A stretch of 64,000 nucleotides of DNA from Enterobacter bugandensis (lineage in GTDB: Bacteria > Pseudomonadota > Gammaproteobacteria > Enterobacterales > Enterobacteriaceae): assembly GCF_900324475.1 (NCBI RefSeq), contig NZ_LT992502.1, positions 3,410,001-3,474,000 on the forward strand. The letters run 5' to 3'. Both the position numbers and the translations under genes were made by a program. The notes under the pieces were generated by a model, which was not told the DNA's origin, searched no databases, and saw nothing but the letters and a program-made list of their open reading frames with translations. Shown here piece by piece: positions 36,831-46,130 of this stretch. The first letter of the stretch is position 1; each line of letters opens with the position of its first letter.

Positions 36831-37544
36831 TTAGTCGAGCTTAACGCCTAAACGGTGAGCTACCGCCTCGTAGGCTTCAATCAGGCCACCCAGGCTCTGA
36901 CGGAAACGGTCTTTGTCCATTTTATCCAGGGTTTCTTTATCCCACAGGCGGCTGCCGTCCGGGGAGAACTCGTCGCCCAGCACCACTTCACCTTTGAACA
37001 GACCAAACTCCAGCTTGAAGTCGACGAGGATCAGGCCCGCGTCATCAAACAGCTTTTTCAGCACGTCGTTGGCTTTGTAGGTCAGTTCCTGCATGCGCGC
37101 CAGGTTCTCTTTGCTCACCCAGCCGAAGGTTTCGCAGTAGGATTCGTTGACCATTGGGTCGTGCATGGCATCGTTTTTCAGGAACAGGTCGAACAGCGGT
37201 GGATTCAGCTCGATACCTTCTTCAATGCCCAGACGCTTCACCAGGGAGCCTGCCGCACGGTTACGAATCACGCACTCAACCGGAACCATATCCAGTTTTT
37301 TCACCAGACATTCCGTATCGGACAGCAACGCTTCCATCTGGGTCGGGATACCCGCTTCGGCCAGTTTGGTCATAATGAAGTGGTTGAACTTGTTGTTCAC
37401 CATGCCTTTACGATCGAACTGCTCAATGCGGGCGCCATCCCCTGCTGACGTATCATTGCGGAACTCGAGCACCAACAGATCCGGGTTCTCCGTGCTGTAT
37501 ACGGTCTTCGCTTTGCCACGATACAACTCAGCTTGCTTCTGCAT
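36831..37544 (-). CDS. purC: SAICAR synthetase PurC
   Basis: Phosphoribosylaminoimidazole-succinocarboxamide synthase, a step of purine synthesis. It is 237 aa, as in E. coli, starting [21 protein letters not shown] lies 9 nt before this ATG but only 3 nt before the upstream in-frame ATG at 37550, so 37544 is the start. Signatures [13 protein letters not shown] and LVDFKLEFG are present. A PurR box lies at 37597-37612. Confidence 0.97.
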   Translation of the reverse strand: MQKQAELYRGKAKTVYSTENPDLLVLEFRNDTSAGDGARIEQFDRKGMVNNKFNHFIMTKLAEAGIPTQMEALLSDTECLVKKLDMVPVECVIRNRAAGSLVKRLGIEEGIELNPPLFDLFLKNDAMHDPMVNESYCETFGWVSKENLARMQELTYKANDVLKKLFDDAGLILVDFKLEFGLFKGEVVLGDEFSPDGSRLWDKETLDKMDKDRFRQSLGGLIEAYEAVAHRLGVKLD

Positions 37545-37596
37545 CTTCATTACTCCTGGTGTGATAATTTGCGTTCAAAACGGGGTATATTATGCC

Positions 37597-37612
37597 ACGC
37601 ACACGTTTGCGT
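37597..37612 (-). promoter_or_regulatory. PurR box of purC
   Basis: Minus strand ACGCAAACGTGTGCGT, one base from the PurR consensus ACGCAAACGTTTNCNT and nearly palindromic. It lies about 55 bp before the purC start, beside a CATAATATA -10-like element. Confidence 0.85.
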
Positions 37613-37617
37613 AGCAC

Positions 37618-37648
37618 GAAAATAAAAAGGGCGGGATTAACCCGCCCT
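37618..37648 (-). terminator. Terminator after bamC
   Basis: GGGCGGG - TTAAT - CCCGCCC then TTTTTATT on the minus strand, within 36 bp of the bamC stop. Separates dapA-bamC from purC. Confidence 0.85.
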
Positions 37649-37653
37649 CGTAT

Positions 37654-38688
37654 TTATTTGCTGAATGCTGCCTGGAAGACAGCGACCAGCGCATCGTTCT
37701 GCGCCTGGGTCAGCGTGTGACCTTTTGGATCGATAAACTGCAGGCTGCTGCGGTTATCGAGATCACCTACCTGAATCTTGTAATCACCGGAGGCAAGCTG
37801 AGGATCTTTGGCGCCCAGCTCCTGCCACGCGCTGTCGGACAGCGGCTTATAGGTCGCCGTCATGCTGCCGGTTGAACGGGTGCTGTCGGTCACTTTCATG
37901 CCCACTTTTTCCAGCGTCGCTGGCAGGCGCTGCCAGGTCTGGTTAAACGGTGCACGCACCACCAGCATTGGCAGGCCGGTGTCATCCGCGCCGCTCTGAA
38001 CGTCGTAAGTGACGCCGTTACGGTTCTGCGCGGCGTTGGCGGCATCGGTAGCAGTCTTATCCAGACCTGCGGCGATCACGTTCAGCATTTCAGTGCTGTA
38101 ACGCTGCATAGAGGCGGCATCCGCAACCGGTTTACCCGCCTGCTCCAGGTTCAACAGCTTAACGTTAACTGCCTGCTGGTAACCCTGTGGTTTCACGGAG
38201 ACCTGATAGCGTCCACGGTACTGCTGATCTTCATCAAGACGGTTCCACTCGATCCAGTCGGTGGTTAACGTCTGGCTGGCGTCATCGCGCTTATCAATGG
38301 TGTAATTCTTCGCCTGAATAACGCTGACGACCTGTGGCCACAGATTGCTTCCACGCGCGCTTTCAACCAGCAGAGACGCCGTGTCACCGGTGAACTGGGT
38401 ACGCGCCCCGCTTACCAGCGCCAGAGGCTGTGCTGGCGGACGAATATCAAGCGCTTTACCAACCAGGCCGCTGCCGTTGGTCACGGGAATATTATAATCG
38501 CCGTTTTGAATCGGCAGGATCATACCAGCCGGTGCATGAAGTTCAGCAAGCGGGGTCGCATCCAGATAGGATTCATCACCGCTCACCTGGCGCTTGTAGC
38601 GCGAGTCTGAACTACAGGCAGCGAGCAGCATAACAAGCGAAACACTCGCAACCTTCGCCAGGCGCGACTTCTGTACTGAATAAGCCAT
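37654..38688 (-). CDS. bamC: Outer-membrane assembly lipoprotein BamC
   Basis: Lipoprotein subunit of the BamABCDE machine that inserts beta-barrel proteins. It is 344 aa, starting [13 protein letters not shown] at ATG 38688 (the codon before is TTG). Lipobox LLAAC with acylated Cys at 25, then the unstructured N-terminal lasso and two helix-grip domains. It follows dapA by 16 bp with SD AGGGAG, as in E. coli (formerly nlpB). Confidence 0.97.
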   Translation of the reverse strand: MAYSVQKSRLAKVASVSLVMLLAACSSDSRYKRQVSGDESYLDATPLAELHAPAGMILPIQNGDYNIPVTNGSGLVGKALDIRPPAQPLALVSGARTQFTGDTASLLVESARGSNLWPQVVSVIQAKNYTIDKRDDASQTLTTDWIEWNRLDEDQQYRGRYQVSVKPQGYQQAVNVKLLNLEQAGKPVADAASMQRYSTEMLNVIAAGLDKTATDAANAAQNRNGVTYDVQSGADDTGLPMLVVRAPFNQTWQRLPATLEKVGMKVTDSTRSTGSMTATYKPLSDSAWQELGAKDPQLASGDYKIQVGDLDNRSSLQFIDPKGHTLTQAQNDALVAVFQAAFSK

Positions 38689-38704
38689 CAAATCTCCCTA
38701 AACT

Positions 38705-39583
38705 TTACAGCAAACCGGCATGCTTCAGCGCTGCCCTGACGATGTCGCGACCGTGGTCGGTAATCGGTGTCATTGGCAAACGCAGCGTATCGGATGCTAC
38801 AAGCCCCAATTCCTTACACGCCCATTTCACTGGGATCGGATTGGGTTCGACAAATAATTTATTGTGCAACGGCATCAGACGCTGATTAATGACACGCGCT
38901 TCATTATAGTGACCGGCTGCGGCCAGTTTGCACATTTCAGCCATATCGCGCGCCGCAACGTTCGCCGTTACGGAGATCACGCCATGACCACCAAGCTGCA
39001 TAAAGTCCAGCGAGGTCGCATCATCACCACTCAACAGGATAAAGTCGTCTGAAACCAGCTCTTTGATCTGATGAACGCGGCTTAAGTTCCCTGTCGCCTC
39101 TTTAATACCGATAATATTTTTTACTTCCGAGAGACGACCAACGGTTTCCGGCAGCATATCGCAGCCGGTACGGGACGGCACATTATACAGAATTTGTGGC
39201 AAGTCAGTATGTTCAGCGATGGCTTTGAAGTGCTGGAACAAACCTTCCTGAGTAGGACGGTTGTAGTAAGGGGTGACCGTCAGACAACCCACGATGCCGC
39301 TGTCGTTAAAACGTTTGGTCAGGCTGATCGCTTCTGCGGTCGCATTAGCACCTGTCCCCGCAATGACCGGAATACGTCCGTCAGCCAGTTCCAGGGTCAG
39401 CATAACCACATCGCCGTGCTCTTCGTGGCTCAGCGTTGCAGATTCACCGGTAGTCCCTACCGAAACGATCGCCGAGGTTCCATTGGCGACATGGTAATCA
39501 ATCAGCTTTTTCATGCTGGACCGGCAGACATTACCTTTTTCATCCATCGGTGTAACAAGCGCGACAATACTTCCCGTGAACAT
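38705..39583 (-). CDS. dapA: 4-hydroxy-tetrahydrodipicolinate synthase DapA
   Basis: Condenses pyruvate with aspartate semialdehyde, the first committed step to lysine and diaminopimelate. It is 292 aa. Schiff-base Lys K161 (IIGIKEATG), Tyr 133 and [11 protein letters not shown] are in place. First gene of dapA-bamC; divergent from gcvR. Confidence 0.98.
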   Translation of the reverse strand: MFTGSIVALVTPMDEKGNVCRSSMKKLIDYHVANGTSAIVSVGTTGESATLSHEEHGDVVMLTLELADGRIPVIAGTGANATAEAISLTKRFNDSGIVGCLTVTPYYNRPTQEGLFQHFKAIAEHTDLPQILYNVPSRTGCDMLPETVGRLSEVKNIIGIKEATGNLSRVHQIKELVSDDFILLSGDDATSLDFMQLGGHGVISVTANVAARDMAEMCKLAAAGHYNEARVINQRLMPLHNKLFVEPNPIPVKWACKELGLVASDTLRLPMTPITDHGRDIVRAALKHAGLL

Positions 39584-39728
39584 GAGCCATCCTCTGTGCG
39601 AACAAGAGCCTCAATGGTACGTTTGGAACTGTAATAAAAGCAAGCGACCTGAGGCCCTCTGGCGGTTGTATGCACGTTTTTTTTATGCTTTCCTTAGGAA
39701 GACTTAACCATGCAAAGGAAGAACAGGT

Positions 39729-40298
39729 TTGACAACCTCATCACAACATTACCTGGTTATCACCGCGCTGGGTGCCGACAGGCCGGGTATCGTGAACACC
39801 ATCACCCGTCACGTGAGCAGCTGCGGCTGTAACATCGAAGACAGCCGCCTGGCGATGCTCGGCGAAGAGTTCACGTTTATCATGCTGCTGTCCGGAACAT
39901 GGAATGCCATTACCCTTATCGAATCCACTTTGCCGCTGAAAGGCGCGGAGCTGGATTTGCTGATCGTCATGAAGCGCACCACCGCGCGCCCGCGTCCGGC
40001 CATGCCCGCGACCGTCTGGGTGCAGGTTGAAGTCCCTGATTCTCCGCATCTGATTGAGCGCTTTACCGCGCTGTTCGACAGCCATCAGATGAACATTGCC
40101 GAACTCGTCTCCCGCACGCAGCCGGGCGACGAAAGCACCGTTCCCACGCTCTTTATTCAAATTACCGCACACAGCCCTGCCTCGCAGGATGCGTCAAATA
40201 TCGAGCAAGCGTTCAAAGCCCTCTGTACAGAATTAAACGCGCAGGGCAGTATAAGCGTCGTCAATTATTCGCAGCACGAACAGGATGGAGTTGAGTAA
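39729..40298 (+). CDS. gcvR: Glycine cleavage system repressor GcvR
   Basis: Binds GcvA and turns it into a repressor of gcvTHP when glycine is scarce. It is 189 aa with two ACT domains (about 8-85 and 95-175). The start is TTG, the same as in E. coli gcvR, preceded by AAGGAAGAACAGG. The stop overlaps the bcp start (TAATG). Confidence 0.95.
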   Translation: MTTSSQHYLVITALGADRPGIVNTITRHVSSCGCNIEDSRLAMLGEEFTFIMLLSGTWNAITLIESTLPLKGAELDLLIVMKRTTARPRPAMPATVWVQVEVPDSPHLIERFTALFDSHQMNIAELVSRTQPGDESTVPTLFIQITAHSPASQDASNIEQAFKALCTELNAQGSISVVNYSQHEQDGVE

Positions 40299-40768
40299 TG
40301 AATCCACTGAAAGCCGGTGACATCGCACCGAAATTTAGCTTACCGGATCAAGACGGTGAGCAAGTAAATTTGACCGACTTCCAGGGACAGCGTGTTCTGG
40401 TCTATTTCTACCCGAAAGCCATGACCCCCGGCTGCACCGTACAGGCCTGCGGCTTACGCGACAACATGGACGAGTTGAAGAAAGTCGGCGTGGAAGTGCT
40501 GGGAATCAGCACGGATAAACCAGAAAAGCTGTCACGATTTGCGGAAAAAGAGCTGCTGAACTTCACGCTGCTTTCCGACGAAGACCACCAGGTCTGCGAG
40601 CAGTTCGGCGTCTGGGGTGAAAAGACCTTTATGGGTAAAACCTACGACGGCATTCACCGCATCAGCTTCCTGATTGACGCTGACGGTAAAGTTGAACATG
40701 TGTTTGACGACTTCAAAACCAGCAACCACCACGACGTGGTGTTGAACTGGCTGAAACAAAGCGCCTGA
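40298..40768 (+). CDS. bcp: Thiol peroxidase Bcp (peroxiredoxin Q)
   Basis: Thioredoxin-dependent peroxidase that reduces hydrogen peroxide and organic hydroperoxides. It is 156 aa. Peroxidatic Cys 46 and resolving Cys 51 in TPGCTVQACGLRD. Coupled to gcvR. In E. coli the hyf hydrogenase operon follows; here the IS lies 61 bp downstream. Confidence 0.97.
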   Translation: MNPLKAGDIAPKFSLPDQDGEQVNLTDFQGQRVLVYFYPKAMTPGCTVQACGLRDNMDELKKVGVEVLGISTDKPEKLSRFAEKELLNFTLLSDEDHQVCEQFGVWGEKTFMGKTYDGIHRISFLIDADGKVEHVFDDFKTSNHHDVVLNWLKQSA

Positions 40769-40770
40769 TA

Positions 40771-40810
40771 AACACTAAAAACGGCAACCCAGGTTGCCGT
40801 TTTTAGTGTT
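40771..40810 (+). terminator. Long perfect terminator after bcp
   Basis: A 19-bp uninterrupted stem, AACACTAAAAACGGCAACC with its exact complement, separated by only two bases. T-tracts occur on both sides, so it can terminate in both directions. Confidence 0.88.
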
Positions 40811-40812
40811 TT

Positions 40813-40829
40813 CCCCCTCTCCCACGGGG
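40813..40829. repeat. Left part of an interrupted intergenic hairpin repeat, ending in the target duplication
   Basis: CCCCCTCTCCCACGGGG precedes the IS, the last five bases (CGGGG, 40825-40829) being the left copy of the target duplication. With the IS and one CGGGG removed it joins AGAGGGTCGGGGTGAGGG on the right, restoring CCCTCTCCC - ACG - GGGAGAGGG, a known type of enterobacterial dispersed repeat. Confidence 0.8.
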
Positions 40830-42112
40830 TGTACGGTCCGGGGACATAGTGAACACTTGTTCGGGGACATGGTAGACACTTACAACTGAGGCATAAGAAC
40901 CCGTTTATGGAGTCGCTTATGCCCTGGGATGCGAGAGATACCATGTCATTACGTACCGAGTTTGTACTGTTCGCCTCGCAGGACGGGGCGAACATCCGTT
41001 TCCTCTGCCGTCAGTTCGGCATTTCTCCTGCCACCGGCTACAAGTGGCTTCAGCGCTGGGCTGAGGAAGGTGCCTCCGGTCTTCAGGACCGCTCCCGCGC
41101 ACCTCATCATTCCCCGAACCGCTCATCTGACGACATCACGGCCCTGCTGCGCATGGCGCATGACCGTCATCAACGCTGGGGCGCCCGCAAGATTAAGCGC
41201 TGGCTTGAAGACCAGGGGCACCGTATGCCCGCCTTCAGCACCGTCCATAATCTGATGGCCCGTCACGGTCTGCTGCCGGGCGCATCACCGGGCGTTCCGG
41301 CTACGGGACGCTTCGAACATGACGCGCCGAACCGGCTCTGGCAGATGGATTTTAAGGGTCACTTTCCCTTTGGCGGTGGCCGCTGCCATCCGCTCACCCT
41401 GCTGGACGACCACTCCCGTTTTTCCCTGTGCCTGGCGCACTGTACCGATGAACGGCGCGAGACCGTGCAGCAGCAGCTGGTCAGCGCGTTTGAACGCTAC
41501 GGCCTGCCGGACAGGATGACGATGGACAACGGCTCACCGTGGGGCGACACCACCGGCACCTGGACGGCGCTGGAGCTGTGGCTGATGCGCCACGGTATCC
41601 GGGTGGGCACTCCCGGCCTTATCATCCGCAGACGCAGGGCAAGCTGGAGCGTTTTCACCGCAGCCTGAAGGCGGAAGTGCTGCAGGGAAAATGGTTCGCG
41701 GACAGCGGAGAGCTGCAACGCGCTTTCGATCACTGGCGCACGGTGTACAACCTTGAACCCCGCACGAGGCGCTGGATATGGCGGTACCGGCCTCGCGTTA
41801 TCAGCCGTCTGCCCGGCAGTACAGCGGCAGCGTAACGCCACCTGAGTACGATGAAGGGGTGAAGGTCAGGAAAGTGGATGTCAGCGGAAAGCTGAGCATA
41901 CAGGGTGTCAGTCTGAGCGCAGGCAAGGCGTTCAGGGGAGAACGGGTCGGGCTGAGGGAGACGCAGGATGACGGCTGCTATGAAGTGTGGTGGTACAGCA
42001 CGAAAGTGGGGGTGATCGACCTGAAGAAAAAGTCGATCACCATGGGTAAAGGATGTTAAAAAGTGTTCACCATGTCCCCGAACACCTGTCTACCATGTCC
42101 CCGGACTGTACA
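40830..42112 (+). mobile_element. IS481-family insertion sequence, 1283 bp
   Basis: Ends are TGTACGGTCCGGGGACAT on the left and the complement of TGTACAGTCCGGGGACAT on the right. The inverted match extends over about 52 bp (44 identical): 40830-40881 against 42061-42112. Flanked by direct repeats CGGGG. One transposase gene of the IS481 type, now frameshifted twice. The family is assigned from the DDE motifs and N-terminus. The exact named element (possibly near ISKpn28) could not be checked. Confidence 0.9.
40919..42059 (+). pseudogene. IS481-family transposase, disrupted by two frameshifts
   Basis: Begins MPWDARDTMSLRTEF with GGAG 6 nt before the ATG at 40919 (an upstream ATG at 40907 has no ribosome site). 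HTH region IRFLCRQFGISPATGYKW, then DDE motifs WQMDFKGH and MDNGSPWG in frame 1. Near 41609 a base is missing (GTGGGCAC where GTGGGGCAC would keep HSRPYHPQTQGKLERFH in frame). Near 41758 a second is missing (GAACCCCG where GAACGCCCG would give ERPHEALDM). The third frame runs to 42059. The repaired gene would encode about 380 aa. The catalytic Glu lies after the first shift, so the product is inactive unless frameshifting occurs. Confidence 0.85.
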
Positions 42113-42146
42113 CGGGGAGAGGGTCGGGGTGAGGGCATCAGGCCGC
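42113..42146. repeat. Right part of the interrupted hairpin repeat, with target duplication
   Basis: Starts with CGGGG (42113-42117), the right copy of the 5-bp target duplication, and continues AGAGGGTCGGGGTGAGGG. Complements the left part at 40813-40829. Confidence 0.8.
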
Positions 42147-42153
42147 ACAAAAA

Positions 42154-43218
42154 CTACTTCTCTTCCACCGCAGGCACATCCGGCCACGCGTGCACCACCG
42201 CTTTAATCAGCGTCGCCAGCGGAATGGCAAAGAACACGCCCCAGAACCCCCACAGCCCGCCGAAAATCACCACCGACAGGATAATCACCAGCGGATGCAG
42301 GTTCACGGCCTCGGAGAACAGCACCGGCACCAGCAGGTTACCGTCCAGCCCCTGAATGATGAGATATACCGCAAAGCAGCTCCAGAACTCGGTACCCAGC
42401 CCAAACTGGAACAGCGCAACGCCCACCACCGGAATGGTTACCACAAACGCGCCGATATACGGGATCAGAACCGAAAATCCGACCAGCACCGCCAGCAGCA
42501 GCGAGTAGTTCAGGCCGAAGATCAGGAAGCCAATCCAGGTGGCGACCCCCACGACTATCATCTCCAGCACCTTGCCGCGAATGTAGTTGGTGATCTGCTG
42601 GTTCATCTCCTGCCAGACCTGCCCGGCCAGCCCGCGATTGCGCGGCAGCACCCGGCGTACCGCGTTCAGCATCTGCTCTTTGTCCTTGACCAGGAAGAAC
42701 ACCATTAGCGGCACGAGCACAAGATAGACGGCCAGCGTCAGCAGACCCACCAGCGAGGCCAGAGAGTATTTCACCACCGAATCGCCCATCGTCATGATGC
42801 GGGCGCGCATGTTTTCGGCCATCGCATCTATGATCCCCGCATCCATCAGCGCGGGGTAACGACGCGGCAGCGTGGCGGCGAAATCAGACAGCTTATTCAA
42901 CATGCCGGGCATATCGCGGATCAGGTAGATCCCCTGCTGCCAGGCAACCGGCATCACCACAAATGCCATCAGCAGCAGAATACCGACAAACAGCACCAGC
43001 ACGATACTCGTTGCCCAGCGGCGCGAACAGCCGATATGTTCCAGGCGCGCCGTTGGCCACTCCAGCAGGTATGCGAGCACAATCGCCACCAGCAGAGGGG
43101 CGAGCAGGCCGCTGAAGAAGAACAGAATACCGAACCCGGCAACCAGAATAACCAGCAAAGCAATGGCTTCCGGGTCACTGAACCGACGCCGATACCACTG
43201 CATTAACATTTCGAGCAT
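42154..43218 (-). CDS. perM: PerM (YfgO), AI-2E-family permease
   Basis: Inner-membrane protein of the AI-2E transporter/PerM family; substrate not established. It is 354 aa with about seven or eight membrane helices, starting MLEMLMQWYRRRFSDPEAIA; the C-terminal IIPGLDGN-type region reads LIIQGLDGNLLVPVLF. Divergent from bepA. The IS lies just beyond its 3' end and does not damage it. Confidence 0.93.
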   Translation of the reverse strand: MLEMLMQWYRRRFSDPEAIALLVILVAGFGILFFFSGLLAPLLVAIVLAYLLEWPTARLEHIGCSRRWATSIVLVLFVGILLLMAFVVMPVAWQQGIYLIRDMPGMLNKLSDFAATLPRRYPALMDAGIIDAMAENMRARIMTMGDSVVKYSLASLVGLLTLAVYLVLVPLMVFFLVKDKEQMLNAVRRVLPRNRGLAGQVWQEMNQQITNYIRGKVLEMIVVGVATWIGFLIFGLNYSLLLAVLVGFSVLIPYIGAFVVTIPVVGVALFQFGLGTEFWSCFAVYLIIQGLDGNLLVPVLFSEAVNLHPLVIILSVVIFGGLWGFWGVFFAIPLATLIKAVVHAWPDVPAVEEK

Positions 43219-43439
43219 ACAACCCTTCCCTGAATCGATTGGCGGGAGTGAGACGGTGAATTGTATCTAACTGTCACAAAAAAGACTTTCGCTTTTTGTA
43301 TCCCTGTCACAATCCGCAAAAGCCTGATGAATGGGATTTTCTTCATGCGGTAACACGGCTACACTCGCAGGGCAGCAGAGATGAACGATATGCCGGTTCA
43401 TCGGTCAAATTAGCACCTCCAACATACAGGACAGTGGTT

Positions 43440-44903
43440 ATGTTCAGGCAGTTGAGAAAAACACTGGTTGCAACACTGATTGCCGCAGTGACGGTCGGTC
43501 AGGTGTTGCCCGCTTTCGCTGACTCGTCCGATTCATTGCCGGACATGGGCACCACGGCAGGAAGCACGCTCTCTATCGGGCAAGAGATGCAGATGGGTGA
43601 TTACTATGTGCGCCAGCTGCGCGGCAGCGCCCCGCTGATCAACGACCCTTTGCTGGTGCAGTACATTAACGGGCTGGGGATGCGCCTGGTGGCGCACGCC
43701 GACTCGGTAAAAACGCCCTTCCACTTCTATTTGATTAATAACGACGAAATCAACGCCTTCGCCTTCTTCGGCGGAAACGTGGTGCTGCATTCGGCGTTAT
43801 TCCGTTACTCAGACAACGAAAGCCAGCTGGCTTCGGTAATGGCGCACGAAATTTCGCACGTTACCCAGCGCCACCTCGCGCGTGCAATGGAAGACCAGAA
43901 ACGTAACGCCCCGCTCACCTGGGTGGGCGCACTGGGCTCTATTCTGCTGGCGATGGCCAGCCCGCAGGCCGGGATGGCGGCCCTGACCGGTACGCTTGCG
44001 GGAACGCGTCAGGGGATGATCAGCTTCACCCAGCAAAACGAGCAGGAAGCTGACCGCATCGGCATTCAGGTTTTACAGCGCTCCGGCTTTGACCCGCAGG
44101 CCATGCCGAGCTTCCTGGAAAAACTGCTCGACCAGGCACGGTATTCTTCCCGTCCGCCGGAAATTTTGCTCACCCACCCGCTGCCGGAAAGCCGTCTCTC
44201 GGATGCACGCAACCGTGCCAACCAGATGCGCCCGGTGGTCGTGCAGTCTTCGCAGGACTTCTACATGGCGAAAGTAAGAACGCTCGGCATGTACAACTCC
44301 GGACGTAACCAGCTCACCAGCGATCTACTGGATACCCTGGCGAAAGGCAACGTGCGGGAAAAAAATGCCGCGCAGTATGGTCAGGCGCTACAGGCGATGG
44401 AAGCCAGTAAATACGACGAGGCGCGTAAAGCGCTGCAGCCGCTGCTGGCAGCCGACCCGAACAATCCGTGGTATCTCGATCTCTCGACGGATATCGATCT
44501 GGGGCAGAAAAAAGCCACTGATGCGATTAACCGCCTGAAAGGGGCGAAAGACATTCGGACCAACCCGGTGCTGCAGCTTAACCTGGCGAACGCTTACTTG
44601 CAGGGCGGTCAGCCTGCGCAGGCCGTAACCATTCTGAACCGCTACACGTTTAACAATAAAGACGACCAGAACGGCTGGGAGCTGCTCGCTCAGGCGCAGG
44701 GGCAACTGGGTAACCGCGATCAGGAACTGGCGGCGCGTGCTGAAGGGCTGGCGCTGGCGGGCCGTCTCGATCAGGCTATTTCCCTGCTCAGCAGCGCCAG
44801 CTCGCAGGTGAAGCTCGGCAGCCTGCAGCAGGCCCGCTACGACGCGCGTATCGACCAGCTGCGCGGCCTGCAACAACGCTTTAAGCCGTACGAGAAGATG
44901 TAA
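43440..44903 (+). CDS. bepA: Outer-membrane assembly chaperone/protease BepA
   Basis: Periplasmic zinc metalloprotease and chaperone that helps LptD mature or degrades it when misassembled. It is 487 aa, exactly the E. coli length, from ATG 43440 ([13 protein letters not shown]); the frame is open further upstream without family support. Signal peptide to AFA (about residue 27), catalytic HEISH in [11 protein letters not shown], third ligand Glu in NEQEADR, and C-terminal TPR repeats (about 310-480). Confidence 0.96.
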   Translation: MFRQLRKTLVATLIAAVTVGQVLPAFADSSDSLPDMGTTAGSTLSIGQEMQMGDYYVRQLRGSAPLINDPLLVQYINGLGMRLVAHADSVKTPFHFYLINNDEINAFAFFGGNVVLHSALFRYSDNESQLASVMAHEISHVTQRHLARAMEDQKRNAPLTWVGALGSILLAMASPQAGMAALTGTLAGTRQGMISFTQQNEQEADRIGIQVLQRSGFDPQAMPSFLEKLLDQARYSSRPPEILLTHPLPESRLSDARNRANQMRPVVVQSSQDFYMAKVRTLGMYNSGRNQLTSDLLDTLAKGNVREKNAAQYGQALQAMEASKYDEARKALQPLLAADPNNPWYLDLSTDIDLGQKKATDAINRLKGAKDIRTNPVLQLNLANAYLQGGQPAQAVTILNRYTFNNKDDQNGWELLAQAQGQLGNRDQELAARAEGLALAGRLDQAISLLSSASSQVKLGSLQQARYDARIDQLRGLQQRFKPYEKM

Positions 44904-44916
44904 TAAAGGAGAAGTC

Positions 44917-45273
44917 ATGACAGACGCGGTAAAAATTTACCATAACCCTCGCTGCTCCAAGAGCCGCGATACCCTCAGCCTGCTGAAATCTAACGGCATC
45001 GACCCGGAAGTGGTGCTGTATCTGGAGACGCCGCCGGACGCGCAGACGATCCGCGAGCTGCTGAACATGCTGGGGATGGGCAGCGCGCGCGAACTGATGC
45101 GTCAGAAAGAGGATCTGTATAAATCGCTTAATCTGGATGACAGCCGCCTCACCGAGGCTGAGCTGGTACAGGCGATGGTCGACAATCCAAAGCTGATTGA
45201 GCGCCCGATTGTGGTGGCGAACGGCAAGGCGCGCATTGGCCGTCCGCCGGAAGATGTGCTCGACATCCTCTAG
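44917..45273 (+). CDS. yfgD: ArsC-family reductase-like protein YfgD
   Basis: Arsenate reductase-like protein, physiological role unclear. It is 118 aa. The catalytic Cys is C13 in HNPRCSKSRDTL and the arsenate-site arginines in IERPIVV and ARIGRPPE are present. Follows bepA by 13 bp. Its stop overlaps the 3' end of the convergent gene at 45270 by 4 bp. Confidence 0.92.
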   Translation: MTDAVKIYHNPRCSKSRDTLSLLKSNGIDPEVVLYLETPPDAQTIRELLNMLGMGSARELMRQKEDLYKSLNLDDSRLTEAELVQAMVDNPKLIERPIVVANGKARIGRPPEDVLDIL

Positions 45274-46094
45274 TCCTTACGCCGCAGCGCTTCCAGAAAC
45301 GCCTGCGGCGTACTCTCTCCCAGCTTTTTCTGCGTTTTGCCCCGGTTATAGAACTCGCACAGCGCGATCAACACCTCTCCCGCCGGTTCATCATTCACGC
45401 GAGGAATAACATCGCCTAATGGCACCGCTACCTGAAGCGCGTTGTGTTTTTGGAGATGCGTTTTTACAGCCACATCTTTTGCAGCCTCCGTCAGCTCAAA
45501 ACCAAAAGTCTCAATAGATTGTATATCAGCCGGACAGTCATCAAGCAGCGCCCGCGTCCAGGTATTGAGCAACTGGGGCGACAGTCCTGCATAGAGCCGG
45601 GCATAACACCAACCGCTCACTGGTTCGCGCGCCCAGAGCAGGTGTTGTTCACCCCCATCGTCCATGTGCAGGGATAAAGGCAGATGATGGAGCATCAGCG
45701 TATGCGGCCGCATGCCAGCCTTCAGCGCTTTTATTCCCTGCAACGGCCCCCCTTTTAGCTTCGCGGAGGCCGGTTTGAGATAGCGATTCAGCGTTGCCCT
45801 TGAAACGCGGATCCCCAGCACGTCGTTAACCATCTGCAGCAGTTCATCTAACGGCGCCCCTGAGATGTCGCGCAGCGCATTCACCAGCGCCACCTGCTCC
45901 TGTCTCAACGCTTTGTGTATCACTTTTGGCGTGGTGTGGTTATCCGAAACCTGGTCGCGGTTGCGCCAGCGCCTGACGGTCGTGACCGAGATCCCCAGCT
46001 CAACGGCAAGCTCTCTGTCGCTTTTATCTGACTGTTGCAGATAGCGGCGGATGCGCGGCGTGGTGGTCGCATTGGCGTGAAGTTTAATTTCCAT
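45270..46094 (-). CDS. Transposase-like helix-turn-helix protein without DDE residues; probable regulator
   Basis: 274 aa, no gene name recognised. The N-terminus (MEIKLHANATTTPRIRRYLQ, then SDRELAVELGISVTTVRRWRNRD, HTH about 27-48) is that of a transposase family beginning roughly MxLHANAxTTPxxR. The later part keeps the fold outline: LHMDDGGEQHLLWA matches the first strand of an RNase H-like core and EFYNRGKTQKKLGESTP matches the usual YNxxxPQxxLxxxTP end. The TDNG and VERFN motifs with the second Asp and the Glu are gone. No terminal repeats are visible. It is divergent from the PTS operon, so a domesticated regulator is the most likely role. That role is inference. Confidence 0.65.
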   Translation of the reverse strand: MEIKLHANATTTPRIRRYLQQSDKSDRELAVELGISVTTVRRWRNRDQVSDNHTTPKVIHKALRQEQVALVNALRDISGAPLDELLQMVNDVLGIRVSRATLNRYLKPASAKLKGGPLQGIKALKAGMRPHTLMLHHLPLSLHMDDGGEQHLLWAREPVSGWCYARLYAGLSPQLLNTWTRALLDDCPADIQSIETFGFELTEAAKDVAVKTHLQKHNALQVAVPLGDVIPRVNDEPAGEVLIALCEFYNRGKTQKKLGESTPQAFLEALRRKD

Positions 46095-46130
46095 CGCAAC
46101 AATTCCGTTAACTAATCATATGAGATTTAT

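Noticed and set aside
41539..42059. Separate genes at 41539-41835 and 41778-42059 in the IS
   Set aside because: They are the second and third frames of one broken transposase: conserved segments continue across the shifts.
43296..43439. N-terminal extension of bepA
   Set aside because: Would place 48 unrelated residues before a clear signal peptide; the ATG at 43440 gives the exact family length.
45270..46094. Active IS carrying the HTH gene
   Set aside because: No terminal inverted repeats or target duplication were found around it, and the catalytic DDE residues are missing.
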